A DNA stretch of 64,000 bases from Triplophysa rosa (lineage: Eukaryota > Chordata > Actinopteri > Cypriniformes > Nemacheilidae). Below, one piece after another: positions 51,301-63,980 of this stretch. The notes below the pieces were generated by a model. It ran no database searches and had not been told where the DNA came from. It saw only the letters and a program-made list of their open reading frames with translations. The DNA is taken from contig NC_079895.1 of NCBI RefSeq assembly GCF_024868665.1, forward strand, positions 7,137,069 through 7,201,068. The letters run 5' to 3'. The translations under genes were made by a program, and so were the position numbers. The stretch's first letter is position 1; every line of letters begins with the position of its first letter.

Positions 51301-54300
51301 GGATGATTTGTTTTCAATCCGATATCTGCCCTCGTCTGTATCTTCACTTCTCCCCCCAGTCTCTTTTAGCGCTGGGCCACTGGCTTCACCAGATGGGCCG
51401 GGTTTAATGAAACCATATTGTAGGTAGGGTTTTAAGAGGAGTTTGATTTCAACTTTCACCGGTGATTGGAAACCTCGTAAGAACAGTTCATGCACGTTTA
51501 TTTAAACGTTGTGCAGTTTAAGGGTGAAAGTTAATGGTTACATATTTAATTGGCAACATATTTCTATTTGGCACGTTAAATGTATCAAACTTTGATTTGC
51601 TTTGACGTAAATGCAAAACTCAAAACTTAAGGAAAACCAATTAAGATTTTTCCTTTATGCAAATGAAGTCTTCGTGGCGTTTGTGTGTAGTCAATTTTAT
51701 TATTTCTATTATTATTTATTTAGAACAATTTTTTACCAAGGAATCCATTTTAATTACTGCACCTTGCTGGCTCATATATATATCGGCATGAGTCAATAAA
51801 TTATTACATAAAATATTTGTTTGCGATTTATTTTGAACACACACTGATTGACGCTGCACTTGATACCTATTGAGAAATGTTTAGGCAAACGCTATACAGC
51901 GACACCTAGTGGAGAAAGAATAGTTTACGTATATAACTTGGTGTCACAACAAATATTTAAATATTTTGCAAAACGATCCTGTTCTCAATGTTAACAGCCG
52001 AAACTACTTTAACCCTTTGAATTAAATATGTTCTAAGGAACTGCCAACATGGCGATTGGGAAGTCTGCTCAGTACCCAGAGAAAAATCACACAATTACAT
52101 TGAGCCAGAAAACACATATTGTAGATTGTGTCCACAAAAGGGAAGCTATTGTCACTCGGGTGCATCATGCTTGAGTGCTAAAGCACACTCACTGCTTTTC
52201 TTGTCCATACGTAAAGGGTTTTCCTCACAAGCCATTTGCCTTGTTCTCGTGCCAGCAAGCCCCAAGGGCAGGAATGTTAATGAGCAAGTTGGTCCTCTCT
52301 GAAAATCACTCTCACTAAGTTCAGAAAAGGCATCTAAGGGTGATTTAAATGTAAAGAAATAAATATTCAAAGAATCTAAAGGTTAAAAATCTAAAATATT
52401 CAAATAAATAAAAAATCAAAATGATTTATTTTTGCAAGAGTTGTTTCGAGAAGTACAAAACACTAACTTTAGGCATTGAATAAAACATTTGGTTATAGGC
52501 TATGTTGAGTTAAAAAAAATGTGCACCTGTGTGAAAAAAATACATGTTTAAGTTGGTGATATATAGTGATCAAAATATTTACTATTACTAATTCTCTATT
52601 CTTTCCAATTTCAGGAATTTCCTTCAATTTGACAATTCATAGCAATTATTAACAGCCCAGTGAAGTTAATACATTAAAAGAGAAATAAAACTTAATAAAA
52701 TTATATAATTTATGTAACTTGCATGAGTTTTTGTGTGGCCTACATATCAAATAGATATTGAATAAGAGAGGTTGGAGGGTTGAGTTAATGAACAAAACTT
52801 TAGTGTAGGCCTACCTTTAAAAATATAACCAACATGAAAAGCCCACCAAACCTTACCTATGTCTTTATGACTCTTGACATTATAAAACATTTACATTACA
52901 TGACATTTTACAGCATGTAATTCACACAGGCCTGCACAATTGAAAAGTATTTACACAGTCTTTTCAAGAGTTTCATCATTTAAAAGCGATTCCTAACCAT
53001 CTTTAGATCACTCTTTACTCAGATAAATCCTCCTATGTATGGCTCCATGACATTCTAACTTAAGTTTAAATTAACTCTGTGTCATTGTGAGATCTGACCA
53101 GATTTATCCAATGCCAGATTACCCAAGTAAAGAGAAAATGTATTGGGTAGCGACACCTATGAAGACAACTAGATAGGGATAAACATTTATTTGAAATGGC
53201 TTATTTGGTACAATTTAGAAGCTCGAGCACTGTGGAGATAACGACATCTAGCGGCACATGAACTCAAATTGAGTCCAGATGTTCTTAACAGAACAAACGG
53301 TAACACCTATTTTGCAAACCTTTAAGCTGTGTATAAAATCGATATGCTAATATATTAAATCACACGACAGCTTGTTACTGCTGCAAACCATTTTACACGC
53401 TCTTGCTCATAATCTGCGTTTATAAGCGTTTTACGTCAAGCAGTTACGCTCCTCGTCACTAGGAGACGCCAAATGCACGAGACTGTAGGCCAGAAATTTA
53501 GCCTACTTCTGAATTCTTTTGTTGCACCTAAAATACCTTCTAAAGCACGTAAAATGTGGGTAAGTCATAATCAGCAGGTTCAATTTTGTTTCACAAACGC
53601 ATTATGTAACATAAAATAGTTATGTATGTTACTGTTGCCCATAAAAAAACTGAAACGTGAGCTCAGACCTCTGACTTGAGGACGAGTCAAAATTCAAATA
53701 CTGAGTGGACGCCATTTGCTCTCTTGGGTTAGAAGAGTTAAGAGGAGCTAACATTGTGAATGAAACTTTCCCTGTGTTTCGGCTAAATCTTGATGGTTGC
53801 TTTGAAGATTATTTAATGTTATTTATTTACTTGCAAACGTAGCTTTGTATATTGTGTTTATTGTTGGTTCTTGCAAACGCTAATGCTTCCCCATTTGTAA
53901 ATGCTGTTGTTCAGGCGTAACTTATTCCTCAAAATGTTAAATGCTGCTGTTTAGAAAACGTTGCTTTTGCTAGGTTTAGGCCCTTTTTTTGCCTTTTACT
54001 AGTTCATGTTTTCAGTAGACTTGCTTGTTTTTGGAAACACTGAGATTTATGATAAAACATCTTGGGGAAATGATATTTAGATTTACTTATAACTCATGTA
54101 CTGCAAATATTTACAAAACTAAACTGTTTCATAGAACACAACACATACCATGTTATTTATTCTAACCATTTGCATTAATCCTTTGTACAGTTTTTTTAAC
54201 AGTTCATCATAGATGTACTGGCAGCCAGATCCCAAATCAGTCTTTTTATGGGAATAAATGGTTGAACGCATGTTGTGGTTGGTCATGCTGGTGGAGTATT

Positions 54301-54824
54301 CAGATGGAACTCCATTATGTCTAGACTTTCTGTGAAGCGCACATTAATACCCATCATTTTTCAAGGCCTTTCGATGTTATCACAAAGCAAGTCTAATGTT
54401 ATCACGCTGAAGTTTCCATTAAACTAATGGAGAGGCCATTCAGCAGGTGGTGATTGGACTGGTTTGTCATGGGATAGTTTATATTGTTTGACCAGCATTG
54501 CCACTTCAAAGAACATGAAAGTTGGGAGGTTTACAGTCCCCTCCACTGACTTCGAGCCTGTGGGTTAGATTGTGGCTTTCTTATTTGTTGTAGGCAGATT
54601 AGATGTTGCTCTTTATCATAGTGTCAAAAGATGTCTCGGGAGCATTAAAATACTATTTTCTAAAGATCTTTTTGCCGGCACATTATCAGTTGTTCCTTTC
54701 AGTTCTGTTAGGGCCCAGAAGAGAATTTAAGTTAGATTTCAGTTGTTTTTAAGTACAAAGTACTTTGTTTCAAATATTTCTCCTATGTTAAAGTATTGGA
54801 CCAAAACAAACATGAGCTATAGCA
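51301..54824. other. Largely unique upstream stretch
   Basis: About 3.5 kb without recognised repeats. A donor-like ATGTGG|GTAAGT occurs on the plus strand near 53559 after a GC-richer patch (53440-53480); without a partner exon it is not called. Confidence 0.4.
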
Positions 54825-55060
54825 TTAAAGAGATAGTTCACACAAACAGAAAAAACTATTTGAAATCATATTTACTCCCCATCATGTCACTCCATTTCTG
54901 TATGACTTTCTTTTGCAGAACGCAAAAGAAGATATTTTAAAGACTGTTTATAACCCCACAACACTTGCCCTCATTTATCAAAGAGTCCTACAGGTTTTGA
55001 ACTTCAGGGTTTAAAAAAACTGATGACAGAAATTTTGTTTTGGGTGAACTATTCCTTTAA
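54825..55060. mobile_element. TTAA fold-back MITE with shortened centre
   Basis: Starts TTAAAGAGATAGTTCACACA and ends GTTTTGGGTGAACTATTCCT followed by TTAA. TTAA at 54825-54828 and 55057-55060. The left arm keeps TGTATGACTTTCTTTTGCAG and AAAAGAAGATATTTTAAAG. The right arm is shortened. Confidence 0.88.
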
Positions 55061-55259
55061 TGTGAATCGCATTGGACCCATAATCTGATTTTGATTACAT
55101 TTAAACAAAAACGTCTGAGCTCACATTGAATTTAAATGCAGCCTATGTATTTCTGCAATTTTTTCCATGTTTTATTTATTATTATTATTTGTTCAAATTG
55201 TATTAATGGTTAAATTCATGATTCACATTTTCAGGAGCCAATGTGTAAGTTCGGCTATC

Positions 55260-55547
55260 CTGATTTTGCCAAGTGGCTGATGTCCTTAGGACAACATCAT
55301 GTTGACCCTGGGACAACATTTAAATCAACCAATCAGATTTCAGAAATAAGTTTACAGTTTATTTTAAGTTTCATCTTACAACCAGGATTAGGTGCTTCTA
55401 GACCATTGTTTTTCACTTATCATTTAATAAGTAAGGTATGGTTAGGGTTGGGGTTTGGTGTGGGTTTATGTTTTATTTATAGAAATGTTGTCCTTAAGTC
55501 AACAAAATATGTTGCCCTGAGGACATCAACCACTTGGCAAAATCGAG
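55260..55547. mobile_element. Fold-back MITE with GATTTTGCCAAGTGG ends
   Basis: The left TGATTTTGCCAAGTGGCTGA, TGTCC and GGGACAACATTTAAATC are mirrored by the right AGAAATGTTGTCCTTAAG, GGACATCAACCACTTGGCAA and AATCGAG. The flanking TGTAAGTTC (about 55244-55252) and TGCAAGTTC (about 55550-55558) may be a worn target duplication. The 112-codon frame across it is an artefact. Confidence 0.8.
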
Positions 55548-55559
55548 CGTGCAAGTTCT

Positions 55560-58500
55560 GTGGTATCTATTACAATTAAACTAAACAATAGAAAGATTTT
55601 ATTACAATGTCTTTTCAAGTTTCTGTCAACTGTCAAGATATTTATTTGACCATGGTAATGACATTATGGCGATCCGGTCTGTGGTTTAAACTTATTGTGT
55701 GGCTGTTGCTTGACCCTAGATAACTATCTAGTAGTGCTAAATCTGTTTGTAGCAGGCAGGCGACACTCATCTGTGACTCATAAACGACTCTTTCCTCCAT
55801 GTCGTGCTTGCAGTGCCTGTGCGTGAGCATGCGACCCGACCATAATATCCTCTCTGCTAATGACAAACTTACGCTTCCAGAGAGAAATAAATTAAAGACC
55901 TCTGAAGTGGGCTGGTGACCTGGAAAAACGCCTCCGGTTTTCCCGTAATGTGTGGTTCTCTGTGGTTTAGCGTGCTTTTTAGGGTAATGACAGAGATTTT
56001 GTATCTCTAAGTCTGTGAAGTTGAATGAGGAGATGCCATTTCTGGTAGCAGCAATTTCTTTGATTTAGAGGGCACTAGAGGGCAGCAGTGAACTTTCCTC
56101 TGCCATTAAGTTCTGTGAAGCCTTTCCTGTTTATTTCGAGGCAACATCATTCCTTTTAATGTGCTCAGTTCATTAAAAAGTAATATTTAGAATACTCACT
56201 TAATGCAAAGACTTTGCTAAAATGTCCCAGAAAATATGGGGTGAGGTGCAAAGCTGTTTCATATTAGATTACTAGATTGCCCTAAATTGCCTAAATTCTG
56301 CCCTAAATTGCCCAAATTTTCTAATTGCATTGTTAAAAGGTCTTGAATCATAATAAAGTCATAAAGCGAGTGGAATTATTCAATGCTTCTTAATTTTGAT
56401 GTTTATGGGCTTTTTTGATGGAACAGTAAAGTGTAGCCAGGGAGGTGGATGAAAAAAGAGTGAGCATGGGATTCTTTGTGAGCACACTTGCGAGGGCACA
56501 TTCTTGTTTAAAAGTAGTTAGACATGTTATATTAGTTGTAATATTATAGAAGACCCTTGATGTTGGGTGAATTTTTGTTTTTTTGGCTACTAAACGAGAT
56601 GCATAACGTAGGTCAAAGTTCATCCTTCTACTGTACTGCTTGTTTATACAGATCAGGAATAAAAAAAAATCCCATGTAAACAGCCCCTTAATGTGTCCTT
56701 CGCAAATCATACGAAGACATTAACGATCATACCTCATGTTCTTTTGCACCCCCCCAGGGAAGACTTTATTGTTATTTATGGGTGTAGCTGTCTACTTAAA
56801 CATATTCACACATATTCAACTTGGCGTGTGACCTTGTCTCAGCATTGACACCAAGGAGAATCACCAGGCAACTTCACCGCAGTATTTTTAGAAAATCCAA
56901 CGCACAAACAAATTGCATGGTGACCCTCATTCACCTCCATGTTCAAGCCTGACAGGTGTGTAACTTATAGTGCAGTCTCCTCCACCCTTCTGATTACATG
57001 CTCCGGACCCCCTCTCCCCCACCATCCAGTATGTGAGAACCTCTGTCATGGGAGGATTTCACCTCTGACCCCATTTCTCCTTGAACTCCACACTTTGTGT
57101 GTTAAATTGTGCCATGTCCCCCTTGTGCTGGTGTATGCTGTCCATTTTACAAGGAGGAAGACCAAGCCCTTGCGTTTTAGCACAAACAGCTTTTCTGTGA
57201 CATTCCAATGATACTGTGGTTGTTAACAGGTGGTTTGACCAGCTGTGTGTCCTAAAAGGTACCACAGAAATACCCTTCGGTAGGGTTCTATTCCAAGAAA
57301 TATCCTGCTGTTTTATCACTAAAATCTGTTTATAACCAAGCACTTTTATCTTTTAACTAATTCTCTAATTGATGAAGGACTCTAGGGTTCTGCTTCTCGA
57401 AAACTCCTCAGAACATTTCCACAGTTTTGGCTTTGGATTCCAAAAAGTGGATCTGTTGAACCTCACAGAGCCTAGAAGGAACATTCACGATACCCGCATG
57501 TTTGAATTATGTTTGGCGTAACATAGATATACATATATTTCTTTTCATATTTTCAGTGATCTCATTACTAAACATCTGTAATCTACACATGCTCGCGGTT
57601 CATTTCTTAGTGTTGGTGGCACTGTCAAAACGTGAACTGACAGGAATGTGTCTGAATTAGACTCCGATGTGCTGATAAAATGTTTTCGTGCGTCACTCTG
57701 TAGTTGTGCTTTGAATATTATCTATTCCTTGTTGTAAGGACCCTCGGGTGAGGCCACATCTTGATATGGGTTTGATTTTAGATATGGATCGTGTATTCAT
57801 AAAAAAGGAAACTTTGCTGGTTGCTGGGTGAGACCCTTCAAAGCTGAGCTTTTTTCCAAGAAACGGGTGACGATGTGTTTCTGGGCAAAACCACCGATGT
57901 GTCAAAAATAAATGAATGTTGGACATGTGAATGCTAGAGAAACTGACAGATACAGGCTGCTTGGCTGTTTTGCATGTCTGTTCATTCGTTCATGACGTAC
58001 TAACAACAGCCGGGAAAATAATTGACTTGGGTGTTGTTAAACAAGTACATTTTAACCACAAGGAATACATTTTTTGGTACCCTGAAAAGAGCCGTCCGCC
58101 GCACAGTTTGCTGGTTTGCTGAAATTGGTGGCCTTATGAATTAAAATAGTGTCTATTTGAACATCCGGGCAATTTTTTTTGCATACCATATAGTATGGAG
58201 GAAGGTCATTTCAGATGCAGATGCTGTCATTGTATTCACTTTTAACATACAGACTGAGATTACTCATCCAAGTCCCACAAAATAAATTTAAGATTCATAT
58301 TATACATTATTCAAGATAAGTTTCATAAGGGTTACTTTGCTATTCGAGCACCACAGGAAGAGAAGGTCAGAGGTTGCTAGGTTGCCCTGTTGTGCTGTTG
58401 TAACCCTTACATTGGTTCAGTGTTAGAGGAATGAATTAACTCTTTGCTGCTTGCTTTTGCACACATGCTTAGTGGCTTCTTTGATGTCACTTTGCCAGAG

Positions 58501-59362
58501 GGTAAAGGTGATTCTTCCTTTTGTAGGTAGGCTGATGAAATTTCAGAAACCTCAAAATCAGTACTTGTTTGAGACAGTTGAGGATTTACAGTGGAAAAAA
58601 GAAATATATTTGAAAATTGGAGTTATAAATAAATAAAAGATTAAAGTACCTTAAACGCTTCAACACTTTTCTGAAGACTCTTCTATTAGTGATTAAATGA
58701 ACGCGAACTGCATTCGATTACTACGAAGTCACTTTGAGGGTCATCCTGAGCCTTAAGCATCTGCGTGAGACAGAGTTGTGTGTTTACAGGGTTAGAAGAC
58801 TATGATTTACACAGTGAATGTTTTTCTCTCTCTTTTGTGGACCAGGTACATGCTGTGAACACAACAAGCTGATAACATTGTGAATCTGAATTCATTGTCT
58901 CTGATGTTATCATCTTACTTTCATGCCAATCTGCCTACTCCGTTACACTCTAGAAAGAGATTCTAGTCCTTTTGCTGTTTAATTGATATTACTTACATTT
59001 ATATTAATATGACAAATGTGTGATATTAAATGGTCCCCAGCAAACTGGTCAGGATATTCATTTAGATTAAAACTGGTTTATGATGTTTTTTTAATGTTTT
59101 GATACTGCCAATAAATTGTGACTAATTCTTTGTTGTTGTGTGATCACATTACTTGCACTGTTTACAAAATGGCATAGAATGGTGCTGGAGGTCAGATTTT
59201 TGTGCATATCCGATTGGAATCTGATTTAAAAGATTGATTGTCTACACTTTGAATAGAAACTGTTCAGATCCGATTTGATTGTCCCGTTTTGCTCTCTCGT
59301 TTTTTGCAATATCTGATTTGGGTTATATGGCAATGGCTTTGCATTGACAGGGAATGTTAAAC
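55560..59362. other. Largely unique stretch
   Basis: Nearly 4 kb without repeats having clear ends. A small CCTAAATTGCC repetition lies at 56279-56326. Positions about 59180-59330 contain ATCCGATT/CAGATCCGATTTG words that hint at a worn dispersed repeat. No exon is supported. Confidence 0.4.
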
Positions 59363-59719
59363 ATATAAATAACTAGATGCCGCATTAGCATCTGTTTCTA
59401 TGGGCTGCTATATGTAGGTCGTCCGCCATATTGGAACGGTCCAACCCGTCCGTTAGCATTCAAAATCAAGCTGTGTATGATTATGAAAACATATTTATTG
59501 TTGTGTAAACTTAAACATTAAATCTGCTACACTAACACTTGACAACAAAGAAAGGTTATCCCATTTTTCAGGAATTTAAATCACTGTGGTTTTCACAGCC
59601 ATGGCTGCGCAGTGTTGGAGCATTCTAGTCAACTGTGAGGGACGTCAGTGGACCATTCCAAGAAGGCAGACACGACTAAGTGCCTGGAGTGCTTGAATGC
59701 GGCATCTAGTTATTTATAT
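59363..59719. mobile_element. Inverted-repeat MITE, 357 bp
   Basis: The left end ATATAAATAACTAGATGCCG and the right end CGGCATCTAGTTATTTATAT are exact inverses over about 24 bp. The interior contains GCTGCTATATGTAGGTCGTC and is non-coding. No convincing flanking duplication. Confidence 0.85.
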
Positions 59720-59727
59720 CTATGGTG

Positions 59728-61031
59728 TTAAAGCCCTACTGCAATGCCTTGGAACTCTCAGCATTATTTAATGTGTCAACCTAATTTCAACTGAAAATGC
59801 GAGACATATCAAGTGACCCCGCCCCCTTTTAAAATAACCAATAATCTAGATTTTTTTGGAGCGCACATGCCAGACTGTCAGTTTTGAACACTTATGAGCA
59901 TGTCAGTTTATTGACGTCCCTAAGGCTAACTTTAGGGCTGAAACGATTCCTCGAGTAACTCAAGTAATTCGAATACAAAAAATCATTGAGGCAATTTTTG
60001 TTGCCTCGAAGCCTCATTTAATCCATTTAACTACAGTACATACGGAGCACTGCGTTTCCCCACGGACCGTTATTACTAACGCACAGCCCACTAAATTCTG
60101 TTTATGTTACAGGGCTCTCAAGTCTCCCGCATTCACCGTGAGACACACACGCATTTTAGTCTGCTCACACGTATTTCTCATGCTGATAAATAAGTGATAG
60201 CTTATTGAAATGGTGAACTGCTATTTTACGTAGTTTTGGTCTATTTTGCGAGTGAAATTTGTTTTCCGGCTGCATTGAGTCCATTAAACTAGATTAGGAC
60301 TTGTGGACGCCGAATCCTGTTATTTACACACATCATCTGTCTGTTCTGCGTGTCTGAGTGAATGAACTGCACAGTTTAACGTGCTACACACGTGATGCTC
60401 ATGAATTTGTCTGCGTCTGCGCTTTATGAGGACATGAACACAGGAACTTCATCTCCAGAGTTGCTCTGAGAGTTTATTTCAGAACATTTTACAGAGTGAA
60501 GCTAACACCTGCCAAAATAAAAGTCCGGTTAACTCTGTATTTTTATGTGGACAAATATATTACTATTTAATAGTAAAAAAAGAAACTAAAACTAATTTAG
60601 ATAAACTAAATGCATCATGCATAAGCTGAAGTTAGTTGTTTACCTTTGAAATTATTCTTTCTATTTTTATTAATGTTTCTTATTTGTACATTTTTATTAG
60701 GCCTATTTTGCATTTTGAATGTAATATGGCAATGTAATGTACTAAATGGGTTTAGTTTTCACAGATATTAATGTATGCAATTTCAGCAATAAATATGTTA
60801 ATTTTTCTACAAAGGAAACAAATTAGTTGTTCATTTTAAGAGACCTGTCTTATTTTCTCTTGTATATTTAGAGTTGCTCTTTAATAAAGAAAAAGTACTA
60901 ATTATCCGAATACCCGATTAATCGATGGAAAATCAGTAGAATACTCGATTACTAAAATAATCGATAGCAACAACCCTAGCTAACTTATATAAAAAAGGGA
61001 AAAAACAATTTTGATTTCACTGGGGCTTCAA
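59728..61031. repeat. Possible TTAA-type element hosting a hAT insertion
   Basis: Starts TTAAAGCCCTACTGCAATGC. A candidate inverted end GATTTCACTGGGGCTTCAAA lies near 61013-61031, with TTAA changed to TTCAA. The similarity is short, and related sequence (GGACCGACCAGTGACATCGC) continues to the L2 end at 61121, so the true extent is uncertain. Confidence 0.35.
59925..60986. mobile_element. hAT element, 1,046 bp, exact 8-bp target duplication
   Basis: The element is 59933-60978. It starts TAGGGCTGAAACGATTCCTC and ends AATCGATAGCAACAACCCTA; the subterminal TCGAATAC and GAATACCCGATTAATCGA regions are also inverted. GCTAACTT flanks it exactly on both sides (59925-59932, 60979-60986). No transposase motif is seen in the AT-rich interior. 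Confidence 0.92.
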
Positions 61032-61337
61032 ACTTCATGCGTTGCTGTGCGGACCGACCAGTGACATCGCAGTACCGCGAGAACGATTCCACAGCACACT
61101 GCTCTGTGTCGCTCTCGCAGTACATTCCATTCCATTTATTAATTTGGCAGACGTTTTTATCCAAAGCAACTTACAAGTAGGAGAGCATATGAACATTTTG
61201 TCAACACGCCAAACAGTACCGTTAGTTTACAAGGCCATGCTACTAGGAGGATTAAAGCTGGGGCAAGCAAAGGAGAGAATGAACAACAATACTTTTCTTT
61301 TTTTTGACAAAGATAGACAGACGGAGTTATTGGTTAG

Positions 61338-62165
61338 TCAAATAAATGTGGAACAGTTATGTTTTGAGCTGTTTTTTGAAAGATGTGAAGGATGCTGCAG
61401 TTCGTGTGGAGGCTGGTAGTTCATTCCACCACAGGGGAAACGAATGAGTAAAGGTTTTTGCAAGTGATTTGGTGCCTCGCTGTGATGGAACAACCATGCG
61501 TCGCTCATTTTGGACCGAAGATGACGGGAGGAGATGTAGACTTGGAGCACTGAGTTAAGGTAAATGGGCGAATTTGCCATTATCGTTCTGAAGGCCAGTG
61601 TGAGAGATTTCAACTTGATGCGGGATGCAACTGGCAGCCAGTGAAGTGAAATCAGGAGGGATGTTACATGGGTTCTTTTAGGCTGATTGAAAACTAGACG
61701 TGCAGCTGCATTCTGGATCATTTGCAAGGGCTTCACTGCATTGGTTGGAAGGCCGGCCAGTAGAGATTTGCATTAGTCCAGTCTTGATATGACCAGAGCT
61801 TGGACTAGCAGCTGAAAGGCATGCTCTGACAGGAATGGCCTGATTTTCCTGATGTTGTAGAGCTCATACCTGCACATTTGAGAGGTTGCTGCGATGTGGG
61901 AGGTGAATTTCAGCTGGTCGTCGAACATTACCACCAGGTTCCTCGCAGACTTGGTGGGAATTATGGTTGAGGATCCGAGCTGAATGGGAAGGTGGTGTTC
62001 AATTGATGGCTGGGCCGGTATAACAAGGAGTTCTGTCTTGGAGAGGTTTAGTTGAAGGTGATGCTCTTTCATCCAAGAAGAGATGTCCAGAAGGCATGCA
62101 GAGACACAGGCAGAGATGGTAAGGTTATCTTTTTGAAAAGAGAAATGAAGCTGCGTGTCATCTGC
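61338..62165 (-). pseudogene. L2 reverse transcriptase, YADD to C-terminus
   Basis: From 62165 downward the minus strand reads [14 protein letters not shown] (catalytic box), ISSWMKEHHLQLNLSKTELL, then PTKSARNLVVMFDDQLKFTS and HAFQLLVQALVISRLD. A TAA replaces the Tyr codon at about 61770-61772, after which CKSLLAGLPTNAVKPLQMIQ and RLVFNQPKRTHVTSLLISLH follow in the same frame. Near 61430 the frame slips and continues as WNELPASTRTAASFTSFKKQ to a stop. So apart from one nonsense change and a late frameshift the C-terminal half is recognisable. Confidence 0.92.
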
Positions 62166-62184
62166 ATAAAAATGGTATGTGCCT

Positions 62185-63249
62185 TAGGGATGCACTGATA
62201 TGTACATTTTGGCCAATAACGATAACCGATAATTCTTTAACATTGGAAGCCGGTAACCGATATATTGGCCAATATACAGAATCTAAATATTAATATAAAA
62301 TACCCTAAGACTGAAACAAAAGGTAAAAAGTGGACAACTGCTTTTATTTGAAAACATTCACAGAGGAAAACAGGGTAAAACCATTAGTTCTCTTTTTTCC
62401 CCTGAAAATCATGTACCAAGCCTACTTCACACTAGTTAACGATTCTTTAACCTTCAAACTTTTCTGGTATTTTTAATAAACAAATTATAGATGTTCTTCC
62501 AGAAAAATGTTCTTAATAGCCACATGTCTAACAGGTCTCAAGACAGAAAGCATTCAGACAGCAGTCTGATTCAAACAATATGCTTTTGCTCTTATAATTT
62601 ACACATTCATAAATACTGTATCTACATACCGTAACTACATCAGCAATGTTTTGATAATAGCAGTAAGTGAATGATCACGACAGAAAGACAGTACTGTAAT
62701 GTATTTTAACTACGAGCAGCATGCAGATGAAGTAGTTTAACCAGAGGAAATTATTTAAGATTTATCAGCTTTAAAGCCACAATATGGAATATTTGGACCG
62801 CTAGATGGTGCACTTTCGAAACAATGAAAAAAGGCGAAGCTAAATGAAGTCATGTAGGAGAGTGGAATTATGGGACATGTAGTTTTCACCATCCAGAGGC
62901 GTATGGAGATCGCCCATCATGTTCATAGACGAGGTAATGAATGAATTTTATTTTATGTCATCGTAATGAATTAGCTTGCAAGAAACGTGGAATGTAATGC
63001 TACGTTAGCCCGCGACTGATATTAGACTGTCAATTGATTTGGTAGAACATTTGGGATAATGCAAGTACACAACTGCATGAAATATATCACACTGTTCAAG
63101 TGATTTTTGAATATTTCATAACAAAATTATTCCATATTGTGGCTTTAATATATCAGCATAAATTTTATTATCGGCCGATACTGATAACATTAAAAATGAC
63201 CATTTATCGGCCGATACCGATATGGCCGATAATTTATCGTGCATCCCTA
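62185..63249. mobile_element. hAT-like element inserted in the L2 copy
   Basis: Starts TAGGGATGCACTGATATGTA and ends GATAATTTATCGTGCATCCC followed by TA. TATCGGCCGATA-type words repeat near the right end and worn forms near the left. No target duplication is seen (ATGTGCCT and TTAATTAT flank it), so the junctions have changed since insertion. It contains the TTAA MITE at 62771-63148. Confidence 0.78.
62771..63148. mobile_element. TTAA-flanked MITE nested in the hAT-like element
   Basis: Starts TTAAAGCCACAATATGGAAT and ends ATTCCATATTGTGGCTTTAA. The ends are perfect inverses of about 19 bp with TTAA on both sides (62771-62774, 63145-63148). The interior is non-coding (CTAGATGGTGCACTTTCG). This is a fourth TTAAAG-ended family in the window. 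Confidence 0.88.
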
Positions 63250-63255
63250 TTAATT

Positions 63256-63980
63256 ATTGGACCCAGTGAAGTGGTATATATAGAAAAGAGGAGAGGAGCA
63301 AGAACTGATCCCTGAGAAACTGTCCAGACTGGTGAGATCTGGATGTCTTGCCTCTCCAGGATACCTTAAAGGATCCCCCTATGAGATGAGTCAAACCAGT
63401 TGGGTGCAGTTCCAGAGATGCCCAGTTTGGAGAGAGTGAACAGCAGGATCTTGTGGTTCACAGTGTCAAATGCAGCAGAGAGATCAAGCAGAATAAGGAC
63501 AGATGACAATGATTTAGCCCTTGCCTGCCGTAGGTTTTCAACGACAGACAGGAGAGCGATCTCCGTAGAATGTCCTTTCTTGAAGCCGGATTGCTGACTG
63601 TCCAGAAGGTCGTGCTGTGAGAGATAGGCAGAGAGTTGGTTAAATACTACCCTTTCGAGGGCCTTGAAAAGGAAAGGCAGGAGTGAGATTGGTCTATAGT
63701 TGTTGACCACTGAGGGGTCGAGTGTTGGTTTCTTGAGTAAAGGTATTACCAGGGCTTGTTTAAATGAGGTGGGGACAGTACCAGTGGTGATGGAGGCGTT
63801 TTAATGTGTGCGAGTTTAGGCAGTAGAGACGGAGAGATAGCCTGTAGGAGGTGGGAAGGGATCGGGTCGAGGGGACAGGTAATAGGCCGGGTGGAAAGGA
63901 GAATTTTGGAGACATCGGTCTCCGAGAGAGGAGAGAAAGAAGGGAGTTGAGGATAGCAAGGGGTAAGATAGAGATCATGG
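63256..63980 (-). pseudogene. L2 reverse transcriptase, N-terminal RT motifs
   Basis: On the minus strand: LVIPLLKKPTLDPS, VVNNYRPISLLPFLFKALER, NQSGF-equivalent QQSGFKKGHSTEIALLSV and [19 protein letters not shown] (first catalytic Asp). These are followed, after a stop and a frame change near 63366, by [19 protein letters not shown], which ends at the edge of the inserted hAT-like element. The segment before 63760 is frame-shifted. It matches the fragment at 5542-6212 closely in motif content, so both belong to the same or sister L2 families. Confidence 0.9.

Noticed and set aside
53440..53565. Possible first exon of a divergent plus-strand gene ending at ATGTGG|GTAAGT.
   Set aside because: Only a donor-like string is seen. 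No downstream exon with a matching acceptor and frame was found.
55241..55579. 112-codon plus-strand frame after an acceptor-like TTTTCAG.
   Set aside because: It runs through a fold-back MITE (55260-55547), so the frame is a repeat artefact.
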